From Halobacteriales archaeon SW_10_66_29 (GTDB lineage: Archaea; Halobacteriota; Halobacteria; Halobacteriales; Haloarculaceae): a DNA stretch of 45,625 nt. A model generated the notes under the pieces. That model searched no databases, was not told the DNA's origin, and saw only the letters and a program-made list of their open reading frames with translations. How positions within the stretch are numbered: position 1 is the first letter of the stretch; each line of letters opens with the position of its first letter. The translations under genes and the position numbers were made by a program. This document shows, in pieces, positions 1-8,322 of this stretch. Where the stretch lies: NCBI GenBank assembly GCA_003022845.1, contig PXSF01000016.1, forward strand, positions 1 through 45,625. The letters run 5' to 3'.

Positions 1-211
1 AGCCTGCGGCGAACCGTTCGACTCGGCCTTCATCGCTGCCGACACGTCGCTGGTTGGCCTGATGCTCGAGATGAAAGTGTTCAACGCCGAGAGCGCCGAG
101 CACGCACAGCGCATCGCGAAAAGCGACATCGGTGGCGCGCTCCGGGACGTCCCGCTGAAGGTCATCGACACCGTCGAGTTCGACGACGACTCCGAGGGCA
201 GCGACGAGTAA
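1..211 (+). CDS. UPF0212 (DUF555)-like protein, C-terminal part
   Basis: The reading frame is open from base 2 to TAA at 209-211 and gives about 69 residues; the 5' part lies outside the window. The readable protein holds [20 protein letters not shown] followed by [18 protein letters not shown], which matches my recollection of the conserved second half of the archaeal UPF0212/DUF555 family (about 120 aa, function unknown, often with a CxxCG zinc-like pair just upstream; one Cys in an ACGEPF context is visible here). It ends in an acidic tail, as haloarchaeal proteins often do. It is convergent with the ABC permease, whose stop is 85 bases downstream. The family call is from memory of the motif, so it is moderately firm. 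Confidence 0.6.
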   Translation, partial: ACGEPFDSAFIAADTSLVGLMLEMKVFNAESAEHAQRIAKSDIGGALRDVPLKVIDTVEFDDDSEGSDE

Positions 212-296
212 CCGCCCGACTCCCCGCCCTGGGGAGGAGCCGACTGCTCCAGGAAACAAAAATCGACCCTGACAGTGTCGAGATGATTTACCTCGA

Positions 297-1526
297 TTAC
301 TCGTGGCGGAGTGCCTCGATCGGGTCGACCTTGGCGCCGCGCCAGGCAGGGTACAGCCCCGACAGGACGCCGACGGTGACGCCGATGAAGACGGCGATGA
401 GGATCCAGTCCGTCGGGAGCACCATCGGCCAGCCGATCACCGAGACGCCGAGGTAGCCGAACCCGAGGCCGACGAGCACGCCCAGCAGCGCACCGATCGC
501 GCCGAGGATGACCGACTCGACGAGGAACAGCTGGATCACGTCGCGCTTGCGGGCGCCGACGGCCTTCATCACGCCGATGTCGCGGGTGCGCTCGGTGACG
601 CTGACGATCATGATGTTCGCGATGCCGATCGAGCCCACCACAAGCGAGATACCCGCGATCCCGCCGATGAACACCGTGAGCTGGTCGACGATGTCGCCCA
701 CCTGGTCGATCGCGTCGTCGACAGTCTGCGCTTTGAGGACGTGCTCGTCTTCTTTGAGCTGTGCCGCGTCGGAATCACTCCGGAGGTACTCGAGGGTGTC
801 TTGCTGTGCCTGGTCGAGCACCTCGGAGCTCTCGGCGGCGACGATCAGGTCGCGGTACGCACGCTCCTGGTTGCCGTCGGGCGTTTCGATGGTCGTCTCG
901 TAGTTCGACAGCGACACGTAGCCGGCCGTCGGGACGAGGCTGTTGCCACCCGTGCTCGTGGGCTCGACGATGCCGACGACGGTGAACGTTCCGGACCCGG
1001 CGCCGTCGAAGCTGATCTCCACCTCGTCGCCGACAGAGAGGCCGCCTTCGACCAGATCGGTCGCCTCCTTGCTGAGGACGATCTCGTCCTCGGCGGCGAA
1101 CGTGTCACCTTCGACCACGTCACCCTCGAGTCGCTCCGGCGTGGTCGCCTCGACCGCGAAGCCGCCCGTCCGCTGGTGGCCGTCGTGAGTGAGCTGGGCC
1201 ACCGGGAATCTCGCACTCGGGGCGACGAACTCGACGGTGTCGATCGATTCGAGTGCCGCGACGTCGGAATCGGTGAAGAACTTCGCTCTCACGAACGGCG
1301 AGTCACCGAAGCCGCTGTCTGCCTGCTGGGTGTGGACCCACATCCCGGGCTCGTCGTTGCCCTCCTCGATCTCCTGGGCGATGTTCTGCTCGAACGCGCC
1401 GCCCAGCACCATGAACACGATCACGGAGCCGACGCCGATGATGATGCCCAGCGTCGTCAGCCCGGACCGCAGCTTGTGACCGGTGATCGCCCGCCAGCTG
1501 ATCCGGAAGCTCTCGGTGACCTTCAC
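297..1526 (-). CDS. ABC transporter permease, MacB/LolE (FtsX-like) type
   Basis: 409 aa. This is the membrane subunit of a type VII (MacB-like) ABC system, which couples ATP hydrolysis to export or to mechanical work on envelope substrates rather than forming an import channel. The N-terminus has [19 protein letters not shown], the usual start of this family, running into TM1 (about residues 22-45). A roughly 230-residue extracellular MacB_PCD-type domain follows. The C-terminus has three more membrane segments, including the [20 protein letters not shown] stretch and [16 protein letters not shown], typical of the FtsX domain. The gene overlaps the upstream ATPase gene by 4 bases, so the two are translationally coupled. 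Substrate cannot be inferred; haloarchaea carry several such pairs. Confidence 0.9.
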   Translation of the reverse strand: MKVTESFRISWRAITGHKLRSGLTTLGIIIGVGSVIVFMVLGGAFEQNIAQEIEEGNDEPGMWVHTQQADSGFGDSPFVRAKFFTDSDVAALESIDTVEFVAPSARFPVAQLTHDGHQRTGGFAVEATTPERLEGDVVEGDTFAAEDEIVLSKEATDLVEGGLSVGDEVEISFDGAGSGTFTVVGIVEPTSTGGNSLVPTAGYVSLSNYETTIETPDGNQERAYRDLIVAAESSEVLDQAQQDTLEYLRSDSDAAQLKEDEHVLKAQTVDDAIDQVGDIVDQLTVFIGGIAGISLVVGSIGIANIMIVSVTERTRDIGVMKAVGARKRDVIQLFLVESVILGAIGALLGVLVGLGFGYLGVSVIGWPMVLPTDWILIAVFIGVTVGVLSGLYPAWRGAKVDPIEALRHE

Positions 1527-2272
1527 TGTGATCCCCCCGTGTGGGCGCCCGAGTCGAGCTGTTCGATCTCCTGGATTTGCCCGTCGACGAGGTGGACGAT
1601 CCGCTCGGCGTGCTCGGCGATGTGCCGCTCGTGGGTGACCATCAGGATCGTCCGGCCCGCTGCGTGCAGTTCCGCGAAGATGTCCATGATCTCAGCGCCG
1701 GTTCCGGTGTCGAGGTTCCCCGTGGGTTCGTCGGCGAGGACCAGCGACGGCTCGTTGACGAGCGCCCGGGCGATGGCGACCCGCTGGCGCTGGCCGCCCG
1801 ACAGTTCCGGCGGCGCGTGATCCAGCCGGTCGCCCAGCCCGACCCGGGAGAGCAGCGTCTCGGCGCGCTCCCGGCGGTCGACGTCGACTGCGTCGTTGAA
1901 CACCAGCGGGAGCGTGACGTTCTCGGCTGCCGTCAGGCGGGGCATCAGGTTGAACTGCTGGAAGATGAAGCCGAGTTCGGTGCCGCGCAGTTGCGCCCGC
2001 TCGCTGCCGGACAGCGCCGTCACGTTCCGGCCCTCGACGTGGACCGTTCCCTCGTCGGGGGTATCGAGGCAGCCGACCATGTTCATCAGCGTGCTCTTGC
2101 CCGATCCGCTGGGGCCCATCACCGCTGTGAACGACCCGTCCGGCAAGTCGAGCGAGACGCCGTCGAGCGCGTGAACCGGCTCGCCGAGGTAGTAGGTCCG
2201 CCTGACGTTCCCGAGCGACACCGTGGCGTTCCCCGCCTCCACGGACTCCACCACGGACCCTGTCGACGTCAT
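1523..2272 (-). CDS. ABC transporter ATP-binding protein, MacB/LolD type
   Basis: 249 aa. Cytoplasmic nucleotide-binding partner of the permease downstream. Visible motifs in order: Walker [11 protein letters not shown]-loop [14 protein letters not shown], signature [15 protein letters not shown], Walker [14 protein letters not shown] and the switch His in MVTHE. The [11 protein letters not shown] and TGNLDT wording is characteristic of the LolD/MacB subgroup. The ATG is at 2270-2272 and follows a short non-conserved leader of about 20 residues before the domain begins ([22 protein letters not shown]). Three 27-bp tandem repeats lie 40-120 bases upstream and are the obvious candidate control region; no convincing TATA box is seen between them and the ATG. 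Confidence 0.92.
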   Translation of the reverse strand: MTSTGSVVESVEAGNATVSLGNVRRTYYLGEPVHALDGVSLDLPDGSFTAVMGPSGSGKSTLMNMVGCLDTPDEGTVHVEGRNVTALSGSERAQLRGTELGFIFQQFNLMPRLTAAENVTLPLVFNDAVDVDRRERAETLLSRVGLGDRLDHAPPELSGGQRQRVAIARALVNEPSLVLADEPTGNLDTGTGAEIMDIFAELHAAGRTILMVTHERHIAEHAERIVHLVDGQIQEIEQLDSGAHTGGSQ

Positions 2273-2311
2273 CTCACTGACCCTCCATGCACCGGGCAGC
2301 GGTGCTGTCGC

Positions 2312-2392
2312 GTCTGCGGTACGTCACAATGCTATCATGTCTGCGGTACGTCACAATGCCATCGTGTCTGCGGTACGTCACGATGCTACTGC
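2312..2392. repeat. three tandem 27-bp repeats upstream of the ABC operon
   Basis: Units at 2312-2338, 2339-2365 and 2366-2392. The first 20 bases of each unit are GTCTGCGGTACGTCACAATG, with one A-to-G change in the third copy; the last seven bases vary more. The array lies in the 343-base gap (2273-2615) between the divergent ABC operon and the small acidic gene. It is too short and too regularly abutting (no spacers) to be CRISPR. A cluster of protein-binding sites or a simple tandem duplication are both possible. Confidence 0.85.
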
Positions 2393-2585
2393 AACCGTGT
2401 GATCCGGCCATACGCAGTAGGTCATCCCCAACCCACCAGTGTTGGGGGGCTAACTATTGGAACCGGCCAGCATTTTCAGGTCTAGCTATCCAGATATCGA
2501 GCCATCGGCAGGGGTCAGCAGTCACCGAACAGAATCGTTTTTCCGGATACCGGTGGCTACAACGCCGGGCCGTATTGCCACAAGA

Positions 2586-2595
2586 GATTTATTCG
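2586..2595 (+). promoter_or_regulatory. TATA-like box for the small acidic gene
   Basis: An AT-rich GATTTATTCG lies about 26 bases before the ATG at 2616, the spacing expected for a leaderless haloarchaeal transcript, and supports that start over longer upstream frames. Confidence 0.5.
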
Positions 2596-2615
2596 TTTCC
2601 TACCGAAGGTCAGAT

Positions 2616-2879
2616 ATGAACAAGCACTTCGAAGACACGCGGTACTACCTGAAACGAGCGGGCGAAACGGCAAAAAAGGGGATTTCGGAGGAGCTGGAAC
2701 CGGTGCGCGAGCGGGTCGACGACCTGACCGGCGAGGGGGAGGAGCCGGAGCCGGGGCGCGTCGAGCAGCTCCGCGAGGACCTCTCGGACATCCAGCAGCG
2801 CGCGGAAGGCGAAGCGAAAGAAGCCATCGGCGAGGCGCGCGAGCGCCTGGCGTCGGTCCGCGGGACGCCCGAGCAGTGA
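2616..2879 (+). CDS. small acidic helical protein (DUF7553-like)
   Basis: 87 aa, very acidic, predicted almost wholly helical with heptad-like spacing (EELEPVRERVDDL, REDLSDIQQRAEGEAKEAI), so a coiled coil or helical hairpin is likely. There are no Cys residues, membrane segments or signal. The start MNKHFEDTRYYLKRAGETAK resembles a conserved family of short haloarchaeal proteins of unknown function; I recall the label DUF7553 but am not certain. The ATG is preceded by a TATA-like box at leaderless spacing. It sits 43 bases upstream of tRNA-Val on the same strand. Confidence 0.75.
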   Translation: MNKHFEDTRYYLKRAGETAKKGISEELEPVRERVDDLTGEGEEPEPGRVEQLREDLSDIQQRAEGEAKEAIGEARERLASVRGTPEQ

Positions 2880-2922
2880 GAAGATAATTCTTAAGTCGGG
2901 CGCTGAAGTAAACCCGGGGTAC

Positions 2923-2997
2923 GGGTTGGTGGTCTAGCCCGGTTATGACGCCGCCTTCACACGGCGGAGGCCGCAGGTTCGATTCCTGCCCAACCCA
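2923..2997 (+). tRNA. tRNA-Val (anticodon CAC)
   Basis: A 75-base cloverleaf. The acceptor stem GGGTTGG (2923-2929) pairs with CCAACCC (2990-2996), followed by discriminator A at 2997. The anticodon stem CCGCC/GGCGG encloses loop TTCACAC, giving anticodon CAC at 2958-2960, which reads GUG valine codons. The T arm contains the standard GGTTCGATTCC. CCA is not encoded. An AT-rich stretch (ATAATTCTTAAG, near 2884-2895) about 28-38 bases upstream is a plausible promoter. No intron is seen. Confidence 0.95.
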
Positions 2998-3015
2998 TGC
3001 GTTCGCTTATCGTTC

Positions 3016-3195
3016 GTGAAGGAGGAAAGATCGATCGCTGCGTATCGATTCGTACTCTCCCGTCGCAATCGTCCCAGGCAGTCACCGGTCGGTGCTGGTC
3101 AGACCGTCGCGGTCGAGCGGCTACCAGCCGGGGACATCGTCGTCGAGTCGATGGCCGTCGAGCAAAAGACGCTCCGGGACCGGCCGCTGGAGTGA
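3016..3195 (+). CDS. possible small ORF or gene remnant
   Basis: A GTG-started frame of 59 codons runs from just after tRNA-Val to TGA at 3193-3195. Its second half reads VAVERLPAGDIVVESMAVEQ then KTLRDRPLE, with haloarchaeal-like codon choice, whereas the first half is arginine-rich and unconvincing. It may be the C-terminal remnant of a lost gene. No family is recognised, and the rest of the 2998-3295 gap shows nothing else apart from the flippase promoter. Confidence 0.2.
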   Translation: MKEERSIAAYRFVLSRRNRPRQSPVGAGQTVAVERLPAGDIVVESMAVEQKTLRDRPLE

Positions 3196-3262
3196 CCCGA
3201 TCGATTCGGTTCCGGGCCGGGCGAGCACAGCCCTATCCTCCCCGTACCCGTGGTATCTGGAG

Positions 3263-3270
3263 CTTAATTT
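3263..3270 (+). promoter_or_regulatory. TATA-like box deciding the flippase start
   Basis: CTTAATTT lies about 29 bases before the in-frame GTG at 3296. This favours that GTG over the much longer open frame that extends upstream to 3092 with unconvincing sequence. Confidence 0.55.
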
Positions 3271-3295
3271 TCCCCGTCCATCCCGTAGTCAGCAT

Positions 3296-4315
3296 GTGCA
3301 GACAGGGACCCGCATCGGGATCGGCGTACTCGTCACGGCGTGTCTTTTCGCGCTGCTCATCTTTTTCGTCGGCATCGAGGAGTTCCTCGAGGCAGTGACG
3401 TCGATGGACCCCCAGTTGGCCGCCGCGGTCGTCTCGGCAATCGCGGTTCGACGGCTGTTCCACGGGCTGATCGTGTACGCCGCCTTCGCACGGTTCGAGG
3501 TCACCGTGTCCTACCTCCAGGCCGTCTTCATCTCGGCGAGCGTGTCGTTTGCGAAGAAGGCAACCCCGCTCGCCCAGTTGAGCGGGGAACCGATCGCCGC
3601 CGGCATCATTACCGACGCGATCGACGACACCTACGAGGACTCCCTGGCGGCGATCTCCGTCATCGAGACCGTCAAGTTCGTCCCGGCGATGACGGTGTTC
3701 GTCGTCGGTTCGACGTACTTCGTCGTCTTCCCGACGGTCATCCCGTCGTCGATCAAGCCGATCTTCGGCCTGTTCGGTGCAGTGCTGCTTCTCGTTCCGC
3801 TCGTCGGCATCGTCCTGTGGAGCTACAAAGACCGGGCGGAAGCAATCGCCACGGCGGCCGTCGTGGCGCTCGCGAACGCTGTCTCCGTCATTCCGCGAGT
3901 TCCCAGTCCGAACGAGGAGGACATCCGAAATCGTATCTCGGGGTTCTCCTCGCGGTTCGTCGATCTCACAACGAATCGGAGGCTGGTGGCCGAACTGTCG
4001 ATCCTCACGTTCTGTACGCTGTTTCTCACGGTGTTGGCACTCTGGATTGCGCTCGGGGCGGTCGGCGTCGCAGTTCCGCTGCCGATCGTCCTGTTCGCCG
4101 TCCCGTTCAGCAAACTGGCCAGCGCCGTTCCCTCCCCCGGCGGCGTCGGCGGCGTCGAGGGCGTTCTCGTGATCTTCGTCACCTCGCTGACGGCACACCC
4201 GGTAGAGCAGGTAACCACCGGCGTCATCATCTCCAGCGGCGTCGCCTACTGGATGACGGCTCTCGTCGGCGGCCTGGGTATCGCGTTCGTCCTGCCGCTT
4301 TTGAGTTCTGGGTGA
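3296..4315 (+). CDS. UPF0104/LPG-synthase-TM family membrane protein (flippase-like)
   Basis: 339 aa from a GTG start chosen because of a TATA-like box at leaderless distance. It is a polytopic membrane protein with about eight hydrophobic segments: the first directly follows VQTGTRIGIG, and the last ends the protein at ALVGGLGIAFVLPLLSSG. The diagnostic signature PSPGGVGGVEG lies near residue 280, as in the lysylphosphatidylglycerol synthase TM region/UPF0104 family, whose members flip lipid-linked substrates (archaeal relatives include AglD-associated proteins). A conserved-looking LSGEPIAAGI region lies in the first third. There is no linked glycosyltransferase, so the substrate is unknown. 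Confidence 0.8.
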   Translation: MQTGTRIGIGVLVTACLFALLIFFVGIEEFLEAVTSMDPQLAAAVVSAIAVRRLFHGLIVYAAFARFEVTVSYLQAVFISASVSFAKKATPLAQLSGEPIAAGIITDAIDDTYEDSLAAISVIETVKFVPAMTVFVVGSTYFVVFPTVIPSSIKPIFGLFGAVLLLVPLVGIVLWSYKDRAEAIATAAVVALANAVSVIPRVPSPNEEDIRNRISGFSSRFVDLTTNRRLVAELSILTFCTLFLTVLALWIALGAVGVAVPLPIVLFAVPFSKLASAVPSPGGVGGVEGVLVIFVTSLTAHPVEQVTTGVIISSGVAYWMTALVGGLGIAFVLPLLSSG

Positions 4316-4339
4316 GATGAGAGAACTCAATTGCCAGTC

Positions 4340-4560
4340 ATACTGGTGGCTGTAATTCGTTTACTCACCAGTCTCTGCTAGACAGCCAGACGTGACTCCG
4401 TCCAGTGCCAGGATAGTCCATCGGCTGTGTCATGGTCCGAACAACGGGAGTTGGGACGGCATGACGTAACTGAATCACGTCTGGCTGTCTATCTGCGGAG
4501 ACAGACCCGTTCCGCCTGGATTCTCAATTCGAGTGTTCACGCACGTACAGCCACCAGTAT
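4340..4560. repeat. nested inverted-repeat element (MITE-like)
   Basis: Outer 15-bp perfect arms ATACTGGTGGCTGTA (4340-4354) and its complement (4546-4560). Inside lies a second 17-bp perfect inverted pair at 4379-4395 and 4475-4491 (TAGACAGCCAGACGTGA). The right outer arm shares its last base with the TGA stop of the minus-strand lipoprotein gene. There is no coding capacity. The outer arms resemble those of the element at 36531-36640 (ATACTGCCGGCTGTAA), so both probably belong to one family. This element fills nearly the whole gap 4316-4559. Confidence 0.7.
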
Positions 4561-5852
4561 CAGAACTCGCCGTTGACGATGTCGGCGACGCGCTGGCGGT
4601 CGAACAGTTCCTCCTCGACGCCGTACACCTGACTGGCCGCCCGCTCGGTGAGCACCATGTTCGTGATCGGGCCCTGGTACAGCGGCCCGCCGCGGTAGAC
4701 GTCGCCGTTCCCCACCGCGGTGAGTTCGCTGGCGACGTTGTGGCTCTCCATGAACGACAGCACGGTGTCGCGGAACTCCGCCGCGGTCTTGGCCTCGTTG
4801 CCGCGGATCAGCAGCACGTCCGGGTCGATCTGTAGCAGGAGTTCGTAGTCGATCCGGGCGCGGCCGGCGTGGAAGTCCTCGACGTCCGTCGTCGCGAACG
4901 CGTCCTCGACGCCGAGGTCGCGCCACTGCTTGAAGCTGGTCCCCTCGTCGATGAGATACGGCGAGAACGCCTCGGGCGCCTCGGCGGGCTGGGGCCACAT
5001 GATCGTCACCGACGGCCGCTCGTCTTCCGGCGGCACGATATCGGCGACGTTCGCCTGGAACTCCTCGTGCAGCGCCGCGAACGCCTTGTAGCGCTCCCGT
5101 TCCTGGAATAGCTCTGCCATATGCTCGAAGGCCTCGTACAGCGAGAGGTACTCGTAGTCGTGCCACTCGTACCCCCGCGAGAAGCTGCTGTTGCCGAAGA
5201 AGGGGGTCCCGGCGGACTCGATCCGGTCGATGTCGTTCTCGTCGATGCCGTCGCTGCGGCCGACCAGGAAGTTCGGGTCCATCACCAGCACGTCGACCTC
5301 CTCGCCCAGTGCGAGGAACTGTTCGGGGTCGAGTTTGCTCGTCCACAGCGATTCGACGGCGTCCCCGTCGACGCTCACGCCGGGGATCTCGTCGTACAGC
5401 TTTGTGTGGTAGCGCCCGGCCAGGTACACCGCCTCCGGCGGCGCCCGCCCGAGGGCGATCCCCATGTCCGCCCAGCTGCCGTTGTTCGCGGCCCACGCCT
5501 CCGGGACGGCGTCGAACTCGACGGTGCCCACCGGCTCCATCGTCACGGCGTAGCTCCCGTCGCCGGACTCGCCGTCGCTGCCGTTCTCCATTTCGTTGTC
5601 GTCGCCGTTTTCCATCCCGTCGTCGCCGTTTTCCATCCCGTTGTCGTCGGTACCGTTCTCGTCTGTCTCGCTGTTGCCGCCGTTGCCCGCGTCACCGTTT
5701 CCGGAGCCGTTGCCGCCGTCGCCCGTGTCACCGTTTCCCGAGCCGTTGCCCTCGTCCTCGCCACCGACACAGCCCGCCGCTGCGCCGGCCCCGACCAGTA
5801 CGACACTCGTCTTCAGTAGCTGCCGCCTCGTCGGCGTGGAGTGTTGATCCAT
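4560..5852 (-). CDS. ABC-type iron-siderophore/cobalamin substrate-binding lipoprotein
   Basis: 430 aa. Residues 1-30 form a twin-arginine signal (TRRQLLKTSVVLVGAGAAAG) ending in lipobox AAGC, so the protein is exported folded and lipid-anchored outside the cell. A low-complexity Gly/Asn/Asp/Glu linker of about 75 residues follows. The rest is a periplasmic-binding-protein (BtuF/FepB/FhuD-like) domain: VESLWTSKLDPEQFLALGEE with VDVLVMDPNF, and later YELLLQIDPDVLLIRGNEAK, typical of cluster A helical-hinge receptors. A DtxR-type box directly at the ATG argues for iron repression and hence ferric-chelate rather than cobalamin uptake. No permease or ATPase is adjacent, so it is either an orphan receptor or has lost its partners. 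Confidence 0.85.
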   Translation of the reverse strand: MDQHSTPTRRQLLKTSVVLVGAGAAAGCVGGEDEGNGSGNGDTGDGGNGSGNGDAGNGGNSETDENGTDDNGMENGDDGMENGDDNEMENGSDGESGDGSYAVTMEPVGTVEFDAVPEAWAANNGSWADMGIALGRAPPEAVYLAGRYHTKLYDEIPGVSVDGDAVESLWTSKLDPEQFLALGEEVDVLVMDPNFLVGRSDGIDENDIDRIESAGTPFFGNSSFSRGYEWHDYEYLSLYEAFEHMAELFQERERYKAFAALHEEFQANVADIVPPEDERPSVTIMWPQPAEAPEAFSPYLIDEGTSFKQWRDLGVEDAFATTDVEDFHAGRARIDYELLLQIDPDVLLIRGNEAKTAAEFRDTVLSFMESHNVASELTAVGNGDVYRGGPLYQGPITNMVLTERAASQVYGVEEELFDRQRVADIVNGEF

Positions 5853-5853
5853 G

Positions 5854-5872
5854 TTTTAGGCTAACCTAAAAA
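5854..5872 (-). promoter_or_regulatory. DtxR/IdeR-type iron box at the start codon
   Basis: TTTTAGGCTAACCTAAAA is a near-perfect palindrome that matches the bacterial DtxR/IdeR core (TTAGGNTANCCTAA). It begins two bases upstream of the ATG of the substrate-binding lipoprotein on the minus strand. For a leaderless gene this covers the transcription start, an ideal place for repression. Halobacteria have DtxR-family regulators (Idr1/Idr2, SirR-like), so iron-dependent control is a strong inference. Confidence 0.8.
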
Positions 5873-6062
5873 CTACAAAAGGGTTTCGAACCGCGGGTCC
5901 CGTCAGCCGCCGGAACGACTCTCCCGGCCGCGAGTCGGTTGTACGTCCGGCTGATGAGCGTGCGTCCCCGGGGGATTCCGTGGTCGTCGACGGAGTCCGA
6001 CGTCGAACAGTCCCCGGTCGGATCGGAACGGTCGTGCGGTCGGTTCACTGCGCCGGGAACAA

Positions 6063-6070
6063 CGCTTAAG
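6063..6070 (+). promoter_or_regulatory. TATA-like box of acs1
   Basis: CGCTTAAG ends 26 bases before the ATG at 6096 and only 14 before the ATG at 6084. The same 8-mer occurs 27 bases before the start of the second acetyl-CoA synthetase gene (10338-10345). This favours 6096 as the start and suggests a shared core promoter. Confidence 0.55.
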
Positions 6071-6095
6071 CGTACAAACACGTATGTCCAGACAG

Positions 6096-8036
6096 ATGCG
6101 CGACGACGACCTGGCACTGAACACGCGCGGGCCGGCCGACGAGCGGATCGAGCCGCCAGCGTCGTTCGTCGAGCAGGCGAACGTCTCGGGGGCGGACGTC
6201 GCTGAGTTCGAGCACCCCGAGGACTGGGACCGCGCCGCCGCGTTGCTGGAGTGGACGACGCCGTACGACGCGGTCTTCGACGAGGAGACGATGGAGTGGT
6301 TCCCGGGGGGTGGGCTCAACGCCACGGGTAGCTGTCTCGACAGGCACCTCGACCGCCGGAAGAACCAGCGGGCGCTCGTCTGGGAGGGACAGCGCGGCGA
6401 GACGCGGACGTACACCTACCTCGAACTGTACCGTGAGGTCAACGCCGTCGCCGCGGCGCTTCGCTCGCTCGGCGTCGGCGAGGACGACGTCGTGACGCTG
6501 CACCTGCCGGTGGTTCCCGAACTGCCGGTCGTGATGCTCGCCTGTGCCCGCATCGGCGCGCCACACGCGGTGGTGTTCGCGGGATACTCCGCGGACGCGC
6601 TGGCCGAGCGGATGAACACCGCCGGCTCGGCGGTGCTTTTCACCTGCGACGGGTACTACCGCCGCGGGGACGCCGTCTCCTCGCTCACCCGGACCGAGAC
6701 CGCCTGCGTCGACGTCGAGGGCGACGTCACGACGGTCGTCGTCGACCGCCTCGGCAGCGACTACACGCTCGGCGACGAGGACTACCAGTACGGGGCGCTC
6801 CGGGACGCCCACGCGGGCGAGACGGTCGATCCAGTCGAACGCGCCGCGACCGACGACCTGTTTTACAGCTACACCTCCGGCACGACCGGCGCGCCAAAGC
6901 GCGTCACGCACACCACCGGCGGCTACCTCGCGTACGCGGCGTGGACGAGCCACGCGGTGCTGGACGTCAAACCGAGGGACACCTACTGGTGTACGGCCGA
7001 CATCGGCTGGATCACGGGCCACTCCTACGTCGTCTACGGCCCGCTGGCGCTGGGGACGACGGTACTGCTCCAGGAGGGCGGCACCGACTTCCCCTCGCGG
7101 CGCACGCCCTGGGAACTGATCGAGCGCCACGCGGTCGACGTGTTCTACACCTCGCCGACGGCCATCCGGACGTTCATGAAGTGGGGCCCGGAGTACCCCG
7201 AGCGGTACGACCGCTCCAGCCTGCGCCTGCTGGGCACCGTTGGCGAGCCGATCAGCCCGCAGGCCTGGCAGTGGTTCTACGAGCACGTCGGCGGCGGCGA
7301 CTGCCCGGTCGTCGACACCTGGTGGCAGACCGAGACGGGCGGCCACCTGCTGGCGACGCTGCCGGGGGTCCACGACATGAAGCCCGGGGCGGCGGGGATG
7401 GCGCTGCCCGGCGTCAGCGCGGCCGTCGTCGGCGAGGACGGCACGCCGGTCGGCCCGGGCAGGGGTGGCTACCTCGTGATCGACACGCCCTGGCCGGGGA
7501 TGGCACGCGAACTCTCGACGGGCGAGCGCTGGGCCGGCCGCACCGAGGAGGAGGCGCCGCCGCTGTCGGCGTTCGAGTGGGCCTACCCCACCGGCGACGG
7601 TGCGTTCGTCGACGAGGACGGCTACGTCACGATCCTGGGCCGCGTCGACGACGTGCTGAACGTCTCCGGGCACCGCCTGGGGACGATGGAGATCGAGTCG
7701 GCGATCGCCAGCGTCGACGGCGTGGCCGAGGCTGCCGTCGTCGACGTCGACCACGGCGGCAGCCGCGGCCTGTTCGCGTACGTGAGTCCGACGGACAACA
7801 GCCCGGACGCCGACTCGCTGGCCGCGGCGATCGGCGCGGCCGTCGAGAACGCGATCGGCCGGTTCGCCCGCCCCGACGAGGTCGTCGTCACCGCCGAACT
7901 CCCGAAGACGAGCTCCGGCAAGATCGTCCGCCGCCTGCTCACCGACATCGCCAACGGCGAGGAGCCCGGCGACACCAGCGCGCTGCGCAACCCCGAGGTC
8001 GTCGGCGAGATCGAATCGTCGATCTTCGGGGACTAG
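6096..8036 (+). CDS. acs: acetyl-CoA synthetase (AMP-forming)
   Basis: 646 aa from ATG 6096 (650 aa from ATG 6084); a TATA-like box at leaderless spacing favours 6096. Activates acetate to acetyl-AMP and then acetyl-CoA in the cytoplasm. Motifs: P-loop [45 protein letters not shown], the acetate-pocket Trp in [37 protein letters not shown] and the C-terminal catalytic, acylation-prone Lys in PKTSSGKIVRR. All are intact, but the P-loop reads TGAPKR where TGKPKG is usual; the second synthetase in the window has the usual form. This may alter ATP handling or substrate range, so a related short-chain acyl-CoA synthetase is possible. A Bat-like regulator follows downstream on the same strand. Confidence 0.92.
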   Translation: MRDDDLALNTRGPADERIEPPASFVEQANVSGADVAEFEHPEDWDRAAALLEWTTPYDAVFDEETMEWFPGGGLNATGSCLDRHLDRRKNQRALVWEGQRGETRTYTYLELYREVNAVAAALRSLGVGEDDVVTLHLPVVPELPVVMLACARIGAPHAVVFAGYSADALAERMNTAGSAVLFTCDGYYRRGDAVSSLTRTETACVDVEGDVTTVVVDRLGSDYTLGDEDYQYGALRDAHAGETVDPVERAATDDLFYSYTSGTTGAPKRVTHTTGGYLAYAAWTSHAVLDVKPRDTYWCTADIGWITGHSYVVYGPLALGTTVLLQEGGTDFPSRRTPWELIERHAVDVFYTSPTAIRTFMKWGPEYPERYDRSSLRLLGTVGEPISPQAWQWFYEHVGGGDCPVVDTWWQTETGGHLLATLPGVHDMKPGAAGMALPGVSAAVVGEDGTPVGPGRGGYLVIDTPWPGMARELSTGERWAGRTEEEAPPLSAFEWAYPTGDGAFVDEDGYVTILGRVDDVLNVSGHRLGTMEIESAIASVDGVAEAAVVDVDHGGSRGLFAYVSPTDNSPDADSLAAAIGAAVENAIGRFARPDEVVVTAELPKTSSGKIVRRLLTDIANGEEPGDTSALRNPEVVGEIESSIFGD

Positions 8037-8134
8037 GCTGGTTCCAGTTCGTCCGGGACGCGACCCGACATCGCGGCTCGATCCGCCCTGACTAGCCCTC
8101 GATCCGGTCGCACGCGCCCCACGGAATGTCCGAT

Positions 8135-8162
8135 ATTTCGGAGTGCTATACTACTCCGAAAT
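8135..8162. promoter_or_regulatory. inverted-repeat operator candidate before the Bat-like regulator
   Basis: Two 10-bp perfect arms, ATTTCGGAGT (8135-8144) and ACTCCGAAAT (8153-8162), separated by GCTATACT. A further half-site TCCGAAAT (8317-8324) overlaps the ATG of the regulator gene at 8323. Location and repetition suggest autoregulation of the regulator or control at the 3' end of acs. This is the main content of the 286-base gap 8037-8322. Confidence 0.55.
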
Positions 8163-8322
8163 ACCACGGCCAGAATAGGCGGTTTCTCCACGGGACTGGA
8201 CTCGCGTGAGTCACGTTCCGGAAACAAATCGACGGACAACTAGGGATTCGAGCGCTGTAACTCTCCAGCAGGACAGCCGAAACACGTATTGGCAAGGTTT
8301 CGCAATACTACGATATTCCGAA

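Noticed and set aside
303-1820. Long plus-strand open frame antisense to the ABC permease and ATPase genes
   Set aside because: Arg/Asp/Glu-rich low-complexity translation typical of an antisense shadow in GC-rich DNA. The minus-strand genes have complete family motifs.
2312-2392. CRISPR array
   Set aside because: The three repeats abut with no unique spacers and no cas genes are present anywhere in the window.
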